From contig JBDTES010000009.1 in assembly GCA_039922435.1 (NCBI GenBank), forward strand, positions 10,463 through 74,462: DNA of 64,000 nt, in the 5' to 3' direction. This DNA comes from JBDTES01 sp039922435. Its GTDB lineage: Bacteria; Patescibacteriota; Saccharimonadia; Saccharimonadales; UBA4665. Below are positions 35,354-44,592 of the stretch, piece by piece. Position 1 is the stretch's first letter. The number at the start of each line of letters is the position of its first letter. The notes under the pieces were generated by a model. That model saw nothing but the letters and a program-made list of their open reading frames with translations. It made no database searches and was not told the origin of the DNA. The position numbers and the translations under genes were made by a program.

Positions 35354-36759
35354 GCCAACAACCCCTCGGCTACAGCAGACAGCTGTAAGAGTTCTTTATC
35401 GTGACGTTGCGGTGACATCAGCTGCAAACCAACCGGCAAGCCATCACTCGTACCGCAAGGCAAACTTATCGATGGAACGCCTACTAAGTTAGCGGCTACG
35501 GTCATAATATCCGTTAAATACATCTTCATCGGGTCAGCCGTATTAGCGCCAATTTTAAAGGCAGTTTCCGCTGCCGTCGGGCCAAGTAAAAAGTCGACTT
35601 GCTCAAACACTTTTTCGAATTCTTTGATCAGTTTAGTCCGAACCGTCTGAGCCTTTTTGTAATATGCATCGTAGTAACCACTACTTAGGACGTAGGTCCC
35701 GATCATAATTCGCCGCTTGGCTTCCTTGCCAAAACCTTGCGAGCGAGTGGTGGCGTAGCTGTCATACAAATCTTTGGCACCAGGCGTATTAAAGCCGTAG
35801 CGCTGACCATCGTAACGCATCAAATTACTACTAACTTCGGCTGGACAAATAATATAATAAACCGCCAGAGCTAACGATAAACTAGGCAAACTTACTTCAG
35901 TAACCTCAGCTCCAGCCGCTCTAAGTTTGGCAATTGCTGCTTCGATTTGGCTACGGACACCAGCACTTAGGCCTTCGCCCATATACTCTTTTATAACTCC
36001 AATCTTAACTGCCGAGAGGTCATAATTTGAAACCGGCAAATAAGAATCCTGGCGATCGATAGTCGTACTATCTAGCGAGTCACGGCCAGCCATAACATCC
36101 AGGACTAGGGCGACATCCTCGACTGAACTTGCAAGCGGGCCAATGCAATCCGTGCTGCTAGCCATGGCGACGACACCACTACGACTAACTAGCCCATAGG
36201 TTGGCTTATAGCCAACACAGCCAGAAAAACTGGCCGGCAACCGAATGGAGCCACCGGTATCGCTACCCAGAGCAAACGGCGCTAACTCCAAAACCACACT
36301 GGCTGCCGAACCACCCGAACTACCACCCGGCACACGAGTTTTGTCGTGCGGGTTCAAGGTTGTAAAGAAATCGGAGTTTTCGGTCGAGCTACCGTGGGCA
36401 AAAGCATCTAGATTAGCCTTAGCCACACATATTGCCCCTTCGGCCTCAAGCTTCTCGATAGCGCTCGATTGATACGGTGCCTCAAAGCCCTTTAGAATGT
36501 TACTGGCCGCTGTAGTTTCGGCTCCAAATACTAGAAAGTTATCTTTAGCAATAAATGGCACACCGGCCAAGCGACCTTTGTTATCGCCGCCGTCAACGGC
36601 CTTAGCCCGCTGTCGAGCTCGCTCCGCCGTAGTCACAATAATTGCCTTAAATTCTGCTTTTTCAGCAATTGCTGCTAATGATTGCTCAACTAAATCGACG
36701 GCTTTTAGTTTGCCCACTCGGACATCTTCGGCAATCTGAGCAATAGAACCCCAGCTCAT
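35350..36759 (-). CDS. gatA: Aspartyl/glutamyl-tRNA amidotransferase subunit A
   Basis: GatA is the glutaminase that supplies ammonia to GatB. The 469 residues carry the amidase signature with the Ser-cisSer-Lys triad: FIAKDNF (Lys), GGSSGGSAASV, and GSDTGGSIRLPASFSG (nucleophile Ser in the TGGSI stretch). It is of normal length. It overlaps gatC by four bases and orf136 by four bases. Confidence 0.97.
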   Translation of the reverse strand: MSWGSIAQIAEDVRVGKLKAVDLVEQSLAAIAEKAEFKAIIVTTAERARQRAKAVDGGDNKGRLAGVPFIAKDNFLVFGAETTAASNILKGFEAPYQSSAIEKLEAEGAICVAKANLDAFAHGSSTENSDFFTTLNPHDKTRVPGGSSGGSAASVVLELAPFALGSDTGGSIRLPASFSGCVGYKPTYGLVSRSGVVAMASSTDCIGPLASSVEDVALVLDVMAGRDSLDSTTIDRQDSYLPVSNYDLSAVKIGVIKEYMGEGLSAGVRSQIEAAIAKLRAAGAEVTEVSLPSLSLALAVYYIICPAEVSSNLMRYDGQRYGFNTPGAKDLYDSYATTRSQGFGKEAKRRIMIGTYVLSSGYYDAYYKKAQTVRTKLIKEFEKVFEQVDFLLGPTAAETAFKIGANTADPMKMYLTDIMTVAANLVGVPSISLPCGTSDGLPVGLQLMSPQRHDKELLQLSAVAEGLLA

Positions 36760-37049
36760 CCAATCATCCTCTTAACTTTAAGTTGGTTAGACTCGGTCTT
36801 TGGGACATTCTTAAGCAAATCAAGTGGGTTATAGCCATAATCTATGATTTCATCTTTGCGCATTACATTTGTTAGCCCAGTAACCTGAGAAGTTGGTTCT
36901 AGACCAGCTACATCGACTGATTGAAGTTGGTCAACATAACGCAGAATCTCATTAAACTCTCCAACAAAGCTATCAGCTTCATCACTAGACAAGTCAACCC
37001 GAGCTAATTGAGCCAATTTTAATACATCATCCCGCGTAAGTATTGCCAT
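36756..37049 (-). CDS. gatC: Aspartyl/glutamyl-tRNA amidotransferase subunit C
   Basis: Small belt subunit that holds GatA and GatB together. The 97 residues show VLKLAQLARVDLSSDEADSF at the start, VDVAGLEPTSQVTGLTNVMRKDE, and the usual length. First gene of the gat operon, with an extended -10 promoter ten bases from the ATG and no ribosome binding site. Confidence 0.95.
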   Translation of the reverse strand: MAILTRDDVLKLAQLARVDLSSDEADSFVGEFNEILRYVDQLQSVDVAGLEPTSQVTGLTNVMRKDEIIDYGYNPLDLLKNVPKTESNQLKVKRMIG

Positions 37050-37059
37050 GCTAATCTAA

Positions 37060-37068
37060 ACTATACCA
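37060..37068 (-). promoter_or_regulatory. Promoter of the gatCAB operon
   Basis: Extended -10 TGG-TATAGT, ten bases before the gatC ATG. Leader about 3-4 bases. Confidence 0.5.
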
Positions 37069-37204
37069 GATACCAGGCCGAATGTTTAGCAGGAACTACA
37101 GACATAATTATTGGCTTAGTTAATGATAAGATTGAGTATCTCAAGTAACCTAACCGATCCTCAGAGGCCGGCTATTTGCAATAATCCCGTTACGTAATCA
37201 AATC

Positions 37205-37213
37205 TGATATAAT
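37205..37213 (+). promoter_or_regulatory. Extended -10 promoter of the cohesin-like gene
   Basis: TGA-TATAAT, giving a leader of about 18 bases before the ATG at 37238. The rest of the 188-base divergent gap shows nothing identifiable. Confidence 0.6.
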
Positions 37214-37237
37214 CCTAAGTATTAAATAGATACAGAG

Positions 37238-38809
37238 ATGTCTCAATTGGTAAAAAAAATATATAAAACTAAAAAATGTAAGCCAATCGTAACAATCGTG
37301 ATTGGACTCATAGTGTTAATCCTGGGCACATCTGTTGGACTACCTAATAAGGGCACTTCTTCGGCTCAGTCTAACCCAATAGGTGGAAGCCTAAATATCA
37401 GCCCCAGTTCGGGTACTTATAATATAGGTGACACTATAGATCTTAAGCTGAGCATATCAAACATTAACTTTTCATCCAGCACAGGGTACTATATATCGGA
37501 CCTCGCTCTGGCGCAGGCTAGTGGTACGTCTATGTCATACGTCGGTTCAACTTGTAATAATTCTCTGTACTCTTGCACTATAAACACCTACACACAATCA
37601 GGCTATGTTTACGTAAATGCGATATTTACTTCAGCTTATCTAAACTCCAACCCAACCGTATACTTAGCAACACTGAACTTCAAGATTACAGCCTCAGGCA
37701 CCGCTAAACCAACCTTCAGTACTAATTGGCCTCCCAAGATCTGCTCTGACCTACCATATCACGGCTGCCAAGACGGCCCATATAGCTTGTCATACTCAAT
37801 TCCCTCATACATAGTGCGCGTGTCTTGTTCGCCAATCGACGGTGGACAAAAATGTAGCGACGGATCAATTAGATGTAACAGTGGCTATCACCAAAGTGGT
37901 ACAACCTGTCAACAAGACGCCCCACCACCACCTCCAGTTCAAGGAGGTAGCGGCGGAGGTGGCAACCCACCTCCAGTTCAAGGCGGTGGTTCTGGCAGCG
38001 TAAAAACTCCCGTACAGGGTGCGACCAAACCTAGCAGTACTAAGCCCACTGGCGGCAGTGCATCTACAGCTATTCAGGGGGCTTCCAATCAACCCAGCCA
38101 GACAGACGAACAGGTTGTCGCCTCATCATCTGAACCTAACGACACTTCTTCTAGTGAAGTCACGTACCAGGAAGTAACCCCGAGTAATAACCATATAATA
38201 AATGCCAGTCAGTCAGATATTGCATCCATACTACCTGACCCTGAATCAAAGGGTTCACCAACAGCTACATTTGGGATTCTCGGAGTATTAGTCCTAGCCG
38301 CCGGCGTGACGACAATCTTTATAGTGGCCAAACGAAAGCGCTTAGCCTTAGCTGACACCATAGACCCGGATATGCTGGCTAGTGTGGCCTCGCACGCACC
38401 ATATGACCAAACCAGCTTAACGCAACTCACTGATAGCCCTATGACCGATAAGATAAATGAGGCTTTCTATCCTCAACAACGTCATCAAGCACCAAAGGCA
38501 GTTAATAATCCCGACGAGCCAGAGGATATGTTTGAACTAGCCCATGACCACCCTGAACTATATGGAGCATCGGCTCAAAATCCGAATATTGCTAACTCTC
38601 CATCCCCAGCACAACTCGAAGATCAAGTCAAAGACCTACCCAATACAACTCCACCGCTACAACAAGTACCTGTATCTAAAAAGGCTAAACAAGTAGCAAA
38701 CCCCGCTGACAAGCCCGAAGATTCAACTACGTTAAATAATAATAAATCAACCGATGAAGTCGATAACAACGGCACTATTACAATTAACCATAACGAACCT
38801 TCCGACTAA
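37238..38809 (+). CDS. Surface protein with cohesin-like domain and cytoplasmic tail
   Basis: 523 residues. A hydrophobic N-terminus (15-36) acts as signal or anchor. Residues about 47-155 look like a cohesin-type beta sandwich (LNISPSSGTYNIGDTIDLKL, VYLATLNFKITASG). A Cys-rich section (167-224) is followed by a Pro/Gly/Ser-rich linker with four copies of a PVQGG/PVQGA/AIQGA motif (234-282). A second membrane helix (344-363) ends in KRKR, and a 155-residue polar, probably disordered tail lies in the cytoplasm. It may be an adhesin or scaffold (inference). No sortase motif is visible. Confidence 0.7.
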   Translation: MSQLVKKIYKTKKCKPIVTIVIGLIVLILGTSVGLPNKGTSSAQSNPIGGSLNISPSSGTYNIGDTIDLKLSISNINFSSSTGYYISDLALAQASGTSMSYVGSTCNNSLYSCTINTYTQSGYVYVNAIFTSAYLNSNPTVYLATLNFKITASGTAKPTFSTNWPPKICSDLPYHGCQDGPYSLSYSIPSYIVRVSCSPIDGGQKCSDGSIRCNSGYHQSGTTCQQDAPPPPPVQGGSGGGGNPPPVQGGGSGSVKTPVQGATKPSSTKPTGGSASTAIQGASNQPSQTDEQVVASSSEPNDTSSSEVTYQEVTPSNNHIINASQSDIASILPDPESKGSPTATFGILGVLVLAAGVTTIFIVAKRKRLALADTIDPDMLASVASHAPYDQTSLTQLTDSPMTDKINEAFYPQQRHQAPKAVNNPDEPEDMFELAHDHPELYGASAQNPNIANSPSPAQLEDQVKDLPNTTPPLQQVPVSKKAKQVANPADKPEDSTTLNNNKSTDEVDNNGTITINHNEPSD

Positions 38810-38892
38810 CCCTAGTTGACTACCCTCTATTTTTAACATATTGAGTAATACTGCGTAGACCAGATACTAAATAAACTATAGACTAACATAGA

Positions 38893-39603
38893 TTAACTCG
38901 TTAGGACCCAGCGAACTGTCTCATTACGAAGTCGCCGATATTCTGCCTCGTCAAATTGCATATTAGCGATGCAGAATCGGCCACCCTTCATGTTGGTACA
39001 GAACATCGAATCTTGCATATCACCACAGTCGTGCATAAATAAACAATTATTTAGCTTAGCGCACCACGAAATCTCAAAACTATTTGAAACCTCACTACAA
39101 TCACTAATCCTAATACAAAACGCACTATTAACACTACCTTGACAGGCAACCAAGAACTCACAGTTAGATAAATTATCTGAGAAAACGACATTCTTACTGC
39201 GTCGAATGTCTTGAGAGCGAAAAACGCTTTGAGAATTATTTATATTATCTGACTCAGCAATATTATCTGATTCTAGTAAACGCTCAGTAGTGGTGTAGTT
39301 AATCTCATTCCAGGCCGCAATTACGTCCTGTAAGCCGGTCAGCTGCTTAGGTGGTCTCAGGCCGGTCTGAGACTGCTCCATTGCTCGAGCGTTAGCCATC
39401 TTCATATATCGGGTCGCGTTGACTGACTGTGCCCAAGAGGCAGTTCCGTCAGTGCTATCTAATACCTGTTGAGGTAAACGGACATCAAACGCAAACTTCT
39501 GCATAGCCTGTTCAAGGCTGAGCGGGTTTTGGTAGCCAAAGATTTGGCCCACCACTTTGTCTAGGATATTCTTGGCTTCGACACTATTCATTGTATTCTC
39601 CAT
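38893..39603 (-). CDS. Hexapeptide-solenoid protein coupled to the VirB4-like ATPase
   Basis: 236 residues, no family recognised. Residues 1-105 are helical and polar. From E111 to I212 the sequence runs as 17 uninterrupted hexads without gaps, for example ESDNIA, ESDNIN, NSQSVF, RSQDIR. Position 2 is mostly Ser/Cys early and Ile/Leu/Met later, and position 5 is Ile/Val/Leu/Cys. Seventeen hexads would form about six 18-residue turns of a left-handed beta-helix type solenoid. Ten cysteines lie within it. The start codon overlaps the ATPase stop as TAATG, so translation is coupled. It presumably works with the ATPase. Confidence 0.7.
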   Translation of the reverse strand: MENTMNSVEAKNILDKVVGQIFGYQNPLSLEQAMQKFAFDVRLPQQVLDSTDGTASWAQSVNATRYMKMANARAMEQSQTGLRPPKQLTGLQDVIAAWNEINYTTTERLLESDNIAESDNINNSQSVFRSQDIRRSKNVVFSDNLSNCEFLVACQGSVNSAFCIRISDCSEVSNSFEISWCAKLNNCLFMHDCGDMQDSMFCTNMKGGRFCIANMQFDEAEYRRLRNETVRWVLTS

Positions 39604-41573
39604 TATCTTAGCTTCTTTTTACCAGTTGATTGACTCTCTAAAATATCCTTGAGGCTCATATAACCACCTGGTGCTACCCCAACGGTAGCTGCTTCGGCAG
39701 GAGTTGGGACCACGATCTGTTCGACAAATTTAGACGGCAACTGAGGCGGTAAAGTGTAGGCTGCGAGGTGTGCCTGCTTATCAAAACTTGGTGCAACACT
39801 ATATTCTAGAGTCTGCGCTTTTAGACAAGGTAATATTTGACCCTGACTCGATAATCGCAGCAAACATTCACGCGCGTTAAGCGAAGTTAGTAACTTAACC
39901 CTAATGTCACTTTCTTTTAAGCCCTTCGCAACCTCTTGTTCAACTGTCTCCTGGGGTAATTCTATGGTCAAATTGCCCTCAAGCGCCCGAGCATCTTCCT
40001 CAGACACTCGAAAGACATAATAATTTTGGACATTAGCAAAGATAGATTCCTGCAGAGGCTTATCAATCTGCCCGAAGTACTGCTGAGTTAAGAAAACAAA
40101 GAGATTATATTTGCGAGCTTCAGCCAAAATACTGGCTAAGGCTGGGTTTTGAATCACTGAGACTTCATCTATAATTAGAATAATCTTTTCGTTAAAAGTT
40201 TGAGCTTGAGCCAGCAAGAAAAGCTGCTGGATAAGCAAGCCGGCCACGGTCTTGACTACCTTTTCGCCCATACTAACTTTATTAAGAGAGAAGACTGTCA
40301 AGAAATTGCTACGAATTAACGAGGCAATCGATTGAGCGCTTTCGTTCTGCTCACCTAGACTTGGCTGCAGCTGCATCTCGTCGACTAACGACACGACTGG
40401 AGAAATCGTTTCATTATAATACTGAGTTCGTAATTCATTAAAATCAGTTCCAAAAAACTGAGCGATATTTGGTGGTACGTAGCCCTCTACATGCTGTAAA
40501 ATCTGATTGCGATACTCAATATCGGTTAGAAACCGTTTGAGTTGATGGAGCGACATCGCCTGAGCTGTCATCAGGACAAAAAGACTAAACCGGAGCATTC
40601 GTTCTAGCTTGGGGTTAAACTGTTCTGCTAGCAAAGATTTTAACAGTGCGCCGGTAAGCTCGACTGCAGCTGAGATATCCGTTCCAGCGCCACCAAACAG
40701 TTCGGCTGACTCTTGGCCTTTAAAGTTCACAATATGCGACCCATTAATAGACGACAAATCATCTTCTAGGGCAGCATGGGGATCAATTACGACAACTCGG
40801 TAATTAGCCCGTTGACCCTGGCTTTTATCCAGCCTATCAATAATCAGACTAATCAACTTAGACTTACCACTGCCACTAGAGCCAATAATTAGTGAGTGCT
40901 TATCGAAATCATAGCTCTGGAGGTTTAAATAGTAATTATTTGGTAAATACGGGAAGGTATCTACCTCGAACACGGCATTCAAATTGTCGCTCTGCAGCAT
41001 GTGCATAGATTTCTGGATATCGATATACTGTGGCAGTTTAGCTCGCATATATTTTGTATTGTCCGCAAAATCGACTGCCAGAAGTTGAGCTGGCAGGTTT
41101 AGAAGCATCTTACGAGCAATCTTGTAGTGCCCGACTGATGTTTTAAAATATAGTTGAATAGCCGTGTGGGCTTTGGTTGAGGAAGCATTTCTGATACTAA
41201 AAACCACCGCCTCGAGATCCTTATGGCGCTGGACTTGATACTTTTCGCGCATGTCAAGTAACGAACCACCTGTGACGTACTGAACGAATCTCTCGGCCCC
41301 GGCGCTGGTAGGTAGGTTAACTTGGGCAAATGGAACTGGCCGCAGCACAACGCCGCTTAGATTACTCGACAGCAGACCCACGTCTTTATTAGAACCCACA
41401 AAATAGCGCACAGCACTATTCTCTAGTTTTACAACCAGCTTCCACCTCGTTAAAAAGCCAATGTGCTGCGACAGACCAAGCAATACCTTTTGCCAGTCAG
41501 ACTTACTAAAGGCGTCTTGCAACAAGAATAATTCATACCAACACTTCATGCCCTGATACTTATCGGCTTCCAT
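39603..41573 (-). CDS. VirB4/HerA-type ATPase (type IV secretion-like)
   Basis: 656 residues from ATG 41573; an ATG four codons upstream (41585) is possible but overlaps the -10 box. Residues 1-220 are a divergent N-domain. The RecA-like motor has Walker A GSSGSGKS (about 231-238), VVVIDPHAALE, Walker B KIILIIDEVS (about 462-471) and LTQQYFG as the Gln sensor, the order seen in VirB4/TraC/HerA ATPases. No membrane helix is present. It could power a conjugation-like apparatus or a pilus. No other recognisable T4SS gene is nearby apart from the solenoid protein. Confidence 0.85.
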   Translation of the reverse strand: MEADKYQGMKCWYELFLLQDAFSKSDWQKVLLGLSQHIGFLTRWKLVVKLENSAVRYFVGSNKDVGLLSSNLSGVVLRPVPFAQVNLPTSAGAERFVQYVTGGSLLDMREKYQVQRHKDLEAVVFSIRNASSTKAHTAIQLYFKTSVGHYKIARKMLLNLPAQLLAVDFADNTKYMRAKLPQYIDIQKSMHMLQSDNLNAVFEVDTFPYLPNNYYLNLQSYDFDKHSLIIGSSGSGKSKLISLIIDRLDKSQGQRANYRVVVIDPHAALEDDLSSINGSHIVNFKGQESAELFGGAGTDISAAVELTGALLKSLLAEQFNPKLERMLRFSLFVLMTAQAMSLHQLKRFLTDIEYRNQILQHVEGYVPPNIAQFFGTDFNELRTQYYNETISPVVSLVDEMQLQPSLGEQNESAQSIASLIRSNFLTVFSLNKVSMGEKVVKTVAGLLIQQLFLLAQAQTFNEKIILIIDEVSVIQNPALASILAEARKYNLFVFLTQQYFGQIDKPLQESIFANVQNYYVFRVSEEDARALEGNLTIELPQETVEQEVAKGLKESDIRVKLLTSLNARECLLRLSSQGQILPCLKAQTLEYSVAPSFDKQAHLAAYTLPPQLPSKFVEQIVVPTPAEAATVGVAPGGYMSLKDILESQSTGKKKLR

Positions 41574-41580
41574 TGCTATA

Positions 41581-41609
41581 AGCATACGAGTTTACAGCCC
41601 CACACGCAA
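41581..41609 (-). promoter_or_regulatory. Promoter of the ATPase-solenoid operon, leaderless type
   Basis: TTGCGT (41604-41609), 17 bases, TATGCT (41581-41586), then seven bases to the ATG at 41573. The rest of the gap to uvrB (41610-41767) shows nothing identifiable. Confidence 0.5.
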
Positions 41610-41767
41610 TATTTACCCTTATGGCTCCACATAGAATCTCGGATGTTACCGTGTATCTCGCTAATATTTATAAGTTCTCAACAAATCTATGATAAATAAC
41701 TTGATCTACTCAGTATGATATTTACACTATTCTAATCTTAATCTTCGCGGAAGCAAGCACTAGAGGA

Positions 41768-43732
41768 TTACATCTTGGATTTTATGTCTTTGATGATATC
41801 ACGGAGTTCGGCAGCTTTTTCGAATTCTAGATTGGCAGAAGCCAACTCCATCTGAGATGAAAGGTCTTTAAGCAAGCTACCGTATTCGTCTTTCGGTATC
41901 TTCTTGAGGTCGAGTTTGGCACGCTTGGCATCTTCCGGTAGGAGCTGGCTCATTCGGCCTTCAACTACCCTAGTAATTCCAGTCGGGGTAATCCCGTGCT
42001 CGTGGTTGTAAGCCTCTTGAATCTTGCGGCGGCGAGTCGTCTCATCCATCGTACGCTGCATGCTCTTGGTTATGCGGTCGGCATACATAATCACGTGGCC
42101 TTCAACGTGACGGGCCGCCCGGCCGACTGTCTGAATCAAGGCTTGCTCACCTCGCAGAAAACCTTCTTTATCGGCATCCATAATTACAACCAGAGAGACC
42201 TCAGGTAGGTCTAGCCCCTCACGTAGCAGGTTAATGCCTACCAGCACGTCGTAAACACCTAGCCGCAGATCACGTAAAATATCGGTTCGCTCTAGCGTAT
42301 CAATATCGCTATGTAAATAAGTCACCTTCAGATTAATCTCTTTTAGGTAATCAGTTAAATCCTCGCTCATCCGCTTAGTTAGAGTCGTAATCAGGACACG
42401 CTGGTGCTTGGCCACGATTTTACGTATTTCGGCTATCAAATCATCAATCTGCCCCTCAATCGGCCGAACTTCGATCGGCGGGTCAAGTAGGCCAGTCGGC
42501 CGAATTACCTGCTCGACTGGTTTGGGACTACGACTAAGTTCGTATTCGGCCGGAGTAGCACTAACATATACCACTTGGTTAACGTGACGTTCGAATTCGG
42601 TAAAAGTTAGCGGTCGGTTATCAAGCGCACTAGGTAAGCGAAAGCCGTACTCTACCAATGTCTCTTTGCGGGCCCGATCGCCATTATACATACCACGGAT
42701 TTGCGGCATGCTCATATGCGATTCATCAACAAACATCAAGAAATCATCTGGATAGTAATCCATTAGCGTGGCCGGCTGTTCGCCTTGGGCCCGATCAGTC
42801 AGGTAACGACTATAATTCTCGATACCTTTTACAAAACCAGTTTCTTCGAGCATTTCAAGGTCAAACTTAGTCCTCTGACCAATCCTCTGCGCCTCGATTA
42901 GCTTATTTTGGCTCTTAAACTCAGCCACTCGATTAACCATCTCATGATCAATCTTGCCTAAAGCCACTTTAAGCTTCTCTTGTGGGGTCACGTAGTGACT
43001 GCTTGGGAAGATTTTGATTTCGTCCATATTACCTTTGAGGATCTCACCAGTTAATGGATCAATCTGGGTTATTCGGTCAACTTCATCACCAAAAAACTCG
43101 AGTCGATAAGCTAATTCTTCGCCAGCCGGATAGACATCTACCACATCGCCATGTACCCGAAAGGTGCTGCGATGGAAATCAATATCGTTTCGTTTATATT
43201 GAATATCGGTCAGCTGACGCAGCATTTTATCGCGGACTCGGCGCTCACCCTTTTTAACACTAACAGCTAGGCTGTTATAGTCAGATGGTGAGCCAATTCC
43301 GTAAATACAGCTAACACTAGCTACAATTATGACGTCACGGCGGCTCAGTAGACTGTCGGTGGCAGCGTGACGTAAACGATCAATTTCTTCGTTGATAGCA
43401 CTGTCTTTCTCAATAAAAGTATCAGACCGCGCAATGTAGGCCTCGGGCTGGTAATAATCAAAATAACTAACGAAATAATGAACGGCATTGTTCGGAAAGA
43501 ACTTCTTAAATTCACCGTAGAGCTGAGCTGCTAGCGTCTTATTATGGCTAACTATCAACGTCGGCTTCTGAGTATTCTGGATAATATTAGCCATCGTAAA
43601 TGTCTTACCACTACCAGTCACACCCATCAGGGTCTGCTCTTTGACGCCTTTATTAAGCCCAGCTGTTAGCTGGGCAATAGCCGTCGGCTGATCACCAGTC
43701 GGCTGGTAGCCACTCTCAAGTTCAAATCTCAT
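41768..43732 (-). CDS. uvrB: Excinuclease ABC subunit B
   Basis: Damage-recognition subunit of nucleotide excision repair. The 654 residues contain Walker A GVTGSGKT, the beta-hairpin YFVSYFDYYQPEAYI, VIMDADKEGFLR, the QTVGRAARH motif VI, and a C-terminal UVR domain (NLEFEKAAELRDIIKDIK) for UvrC contact. It is normal in length. TATAAT is six bases before the ATG with no ribosome binding site. Confidence 0.98.
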   Translation of the reverse strand: MRFELESGYQPTGDQPTAIAQLTAGLNKGVKEQTLMGVTGSGKTFTMANIIQNTQKPTLIVSHNKTLAAQLYGEFKKFFPNNAVHYFVSYFDYYQPEAYIARSDTFIEKDSAINEEIDRLRHAATDSLLSRRDVIIVASVSCIYGIGSPSDYNSLAVSVKKGERRVRDKMLRQLTDIQYKRNDIDFHRSTFRVHGDVVDVYPAGEELAYRLEFFGDEVDRITQIDPLTGEILKGNMDEIKIFPSSHYVTPQEKLKVALGKIDHEMVNRVAEFKSQNKLIEAQRIGQRTKFDLEMLEETGFVKGIENYSRYLTDRAQGEQPATLMDYYPDDFLMFVDESHMSMPQIRGMYNGDRARKETLVEYGFRLPSALDNRPLTFTEFERHVNQVVYVSATPAEYELSRSPKPVEQVIRPTGLLDPPIEVRPIEGQIDDLIAEIRKIVAKHQRVLITTLTKRMSEDLTDYLKEINLKVTYLHSDIDTLERTDILRDLRLGVYDVLVGINLLREGLDLPEVSLVVIMDADKEGFLRGEQALIQTVGRAARHVEGHVIMYADRITKSMQRTMDETTRRRKIQEAYNHEHGITPTGITRVVEGRMSQLLPEDAKRAKLDLKKIPKDEYGSLLKDLSSQMELASANLEFEKAAELRDIIKDIKSKM

Positions 43733-43738
43733 ATATCT

Positions 43739-43744
43739 ATTATA
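43739..43744 (-). promoter_or_regulatory. uvrB -10 box, leaderless type
   Basis: Perfect TATAAT with a six-base spacer to the uvrB ATG at 43732, in the short gap after pilin 1. Confidence 0.6.
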
Positions 43745-43754
43745 GTATAGACGG

Positions 43755-44441
43755 TTAGCCTAAGGCACTAAAAATAGCTGCACCCAACTCAATGCTAGTT
43801 ATTTTTGCGCGCAATTGATTAAGTGCACTTGGTTGCTGGCTATCTGGTACTCCATCCATGCAAGCCCCTGGCCCACCATGCATTGAATAGCTATAATTTC
43901 CTATTATCCACCTAGATCCTGGATCATTTGACTTATCTGCACGCATAATACTTACCCCTATCTCCTTACACGCCTCTACGGTTGTGACGGATGACTTAAG
44001 TAGTAAGTTTATGCAGTCTGCACTGCCCTCTATCCCGTAATCCCCAGAACAATCGGTTGGTGAATCATATGTTACTTTTGCGGCGTCTTCAAAACTCACC
44101 TTGATTCCCCATTCTTTGATAGCTAAGGATTTCTGATTCGAATCAGCAGTAGAGTTATCTGAATGATAACTTGTATCCGTGAAGGTTTTGCCAGCCTTTG
44201 TAATACATTGAGGTGGATAAGTTTGAAGTATGTTGCTGCCAGCCGCTTTTTTACAACCAGCAAAGTCCTTAACTATTACAGCTTGACTAGATAATTGTGA
44301 TTTATTGGTATTCAAGAGTGTTTTGTTTGTAGACTTCTGGCTAGAATAAACGAACCAGCCTGCAAAGCCGAGGATAGCAATTATAATTATAACTAGAAGT
44401 GATTCGGCTAAACTAAAGCCTTGTTGATTTAGTTTATTCAT
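43755..44441 (-). CDS. Type IV prepilin-like protein, pilin 1
   Basis: 228 residues. The N-terminus NQQGFSLAESLLVIIIIAILGFAGWFVY is a class III prepilin leader: cleavage after Gly, then Phe+1 and Glu+5, and a hydrophobic stalk. The globular part is cysteine-rich (FAGCKKAAGS, YPPQCITKAG, DCSGDYGIEGSADC), suggesting disulfides outside the cell. The first 28 codons of the leader and stalk are identical at DNA level to pilin 2. It has a good AAGGAG ribosome binding site seven bases before the ATG and a nearby TATAAT. Confidence 0.85.
   Translation of the reverse strand: MNKLNQQGFSLAESLLVIIIIAILGFAGWFVYSSQKSTNKTLLNTNKSQLSSQAVIVKDFAGCKKAAGSNILQTYPPQCITKAGKTFTDTSYHSDNSTADSNQKSLAIKEWGIKVSFEDAAKVTYDSPTDCSGDYGIEGSADCINLLLKSSVTTVEACKEIGVSIMRADKSNDPGSRWIIGNYSYSMHGGPGACMDGVPDSQQPSALNQLRAKITSIELGAAIFSALG
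44341..44424. repeat. 84-bp identical repeat, copy 1 (pilin leader/stalk)
   Basis: Identical without a mismatch to 45077-45160. It encodes the prepilin cleavage site and hydrophobic helix of pilin 1; outside it the two genes diverge quickly. Confidence 0.9.
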
Positions 44442-44476
44442 ATATTAGCTCCTTCTAAGTGCATTATTAAGATATT

Positions 44477-44482
44477 ATTATA
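44477..44482 (-). promoter_or_regulatory. -10 box of pilin 1
   Basis: TATAAT upstream of pilin 1 with a leader that includes AAGGAG. It implies pilin 1 can be transcribed apart from pilin 2. Confidence 0.45.
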
Positions 44483-44592
44483 CAACATTTATATAAAATA
44501 GCATGTGGTGATTATTCGTAGTAGTCGAGCATAGTTATGACTAAAAAATTTTAAAGTATATCCACTAGTTCTCAGGACTTGCCACCCCAGGC

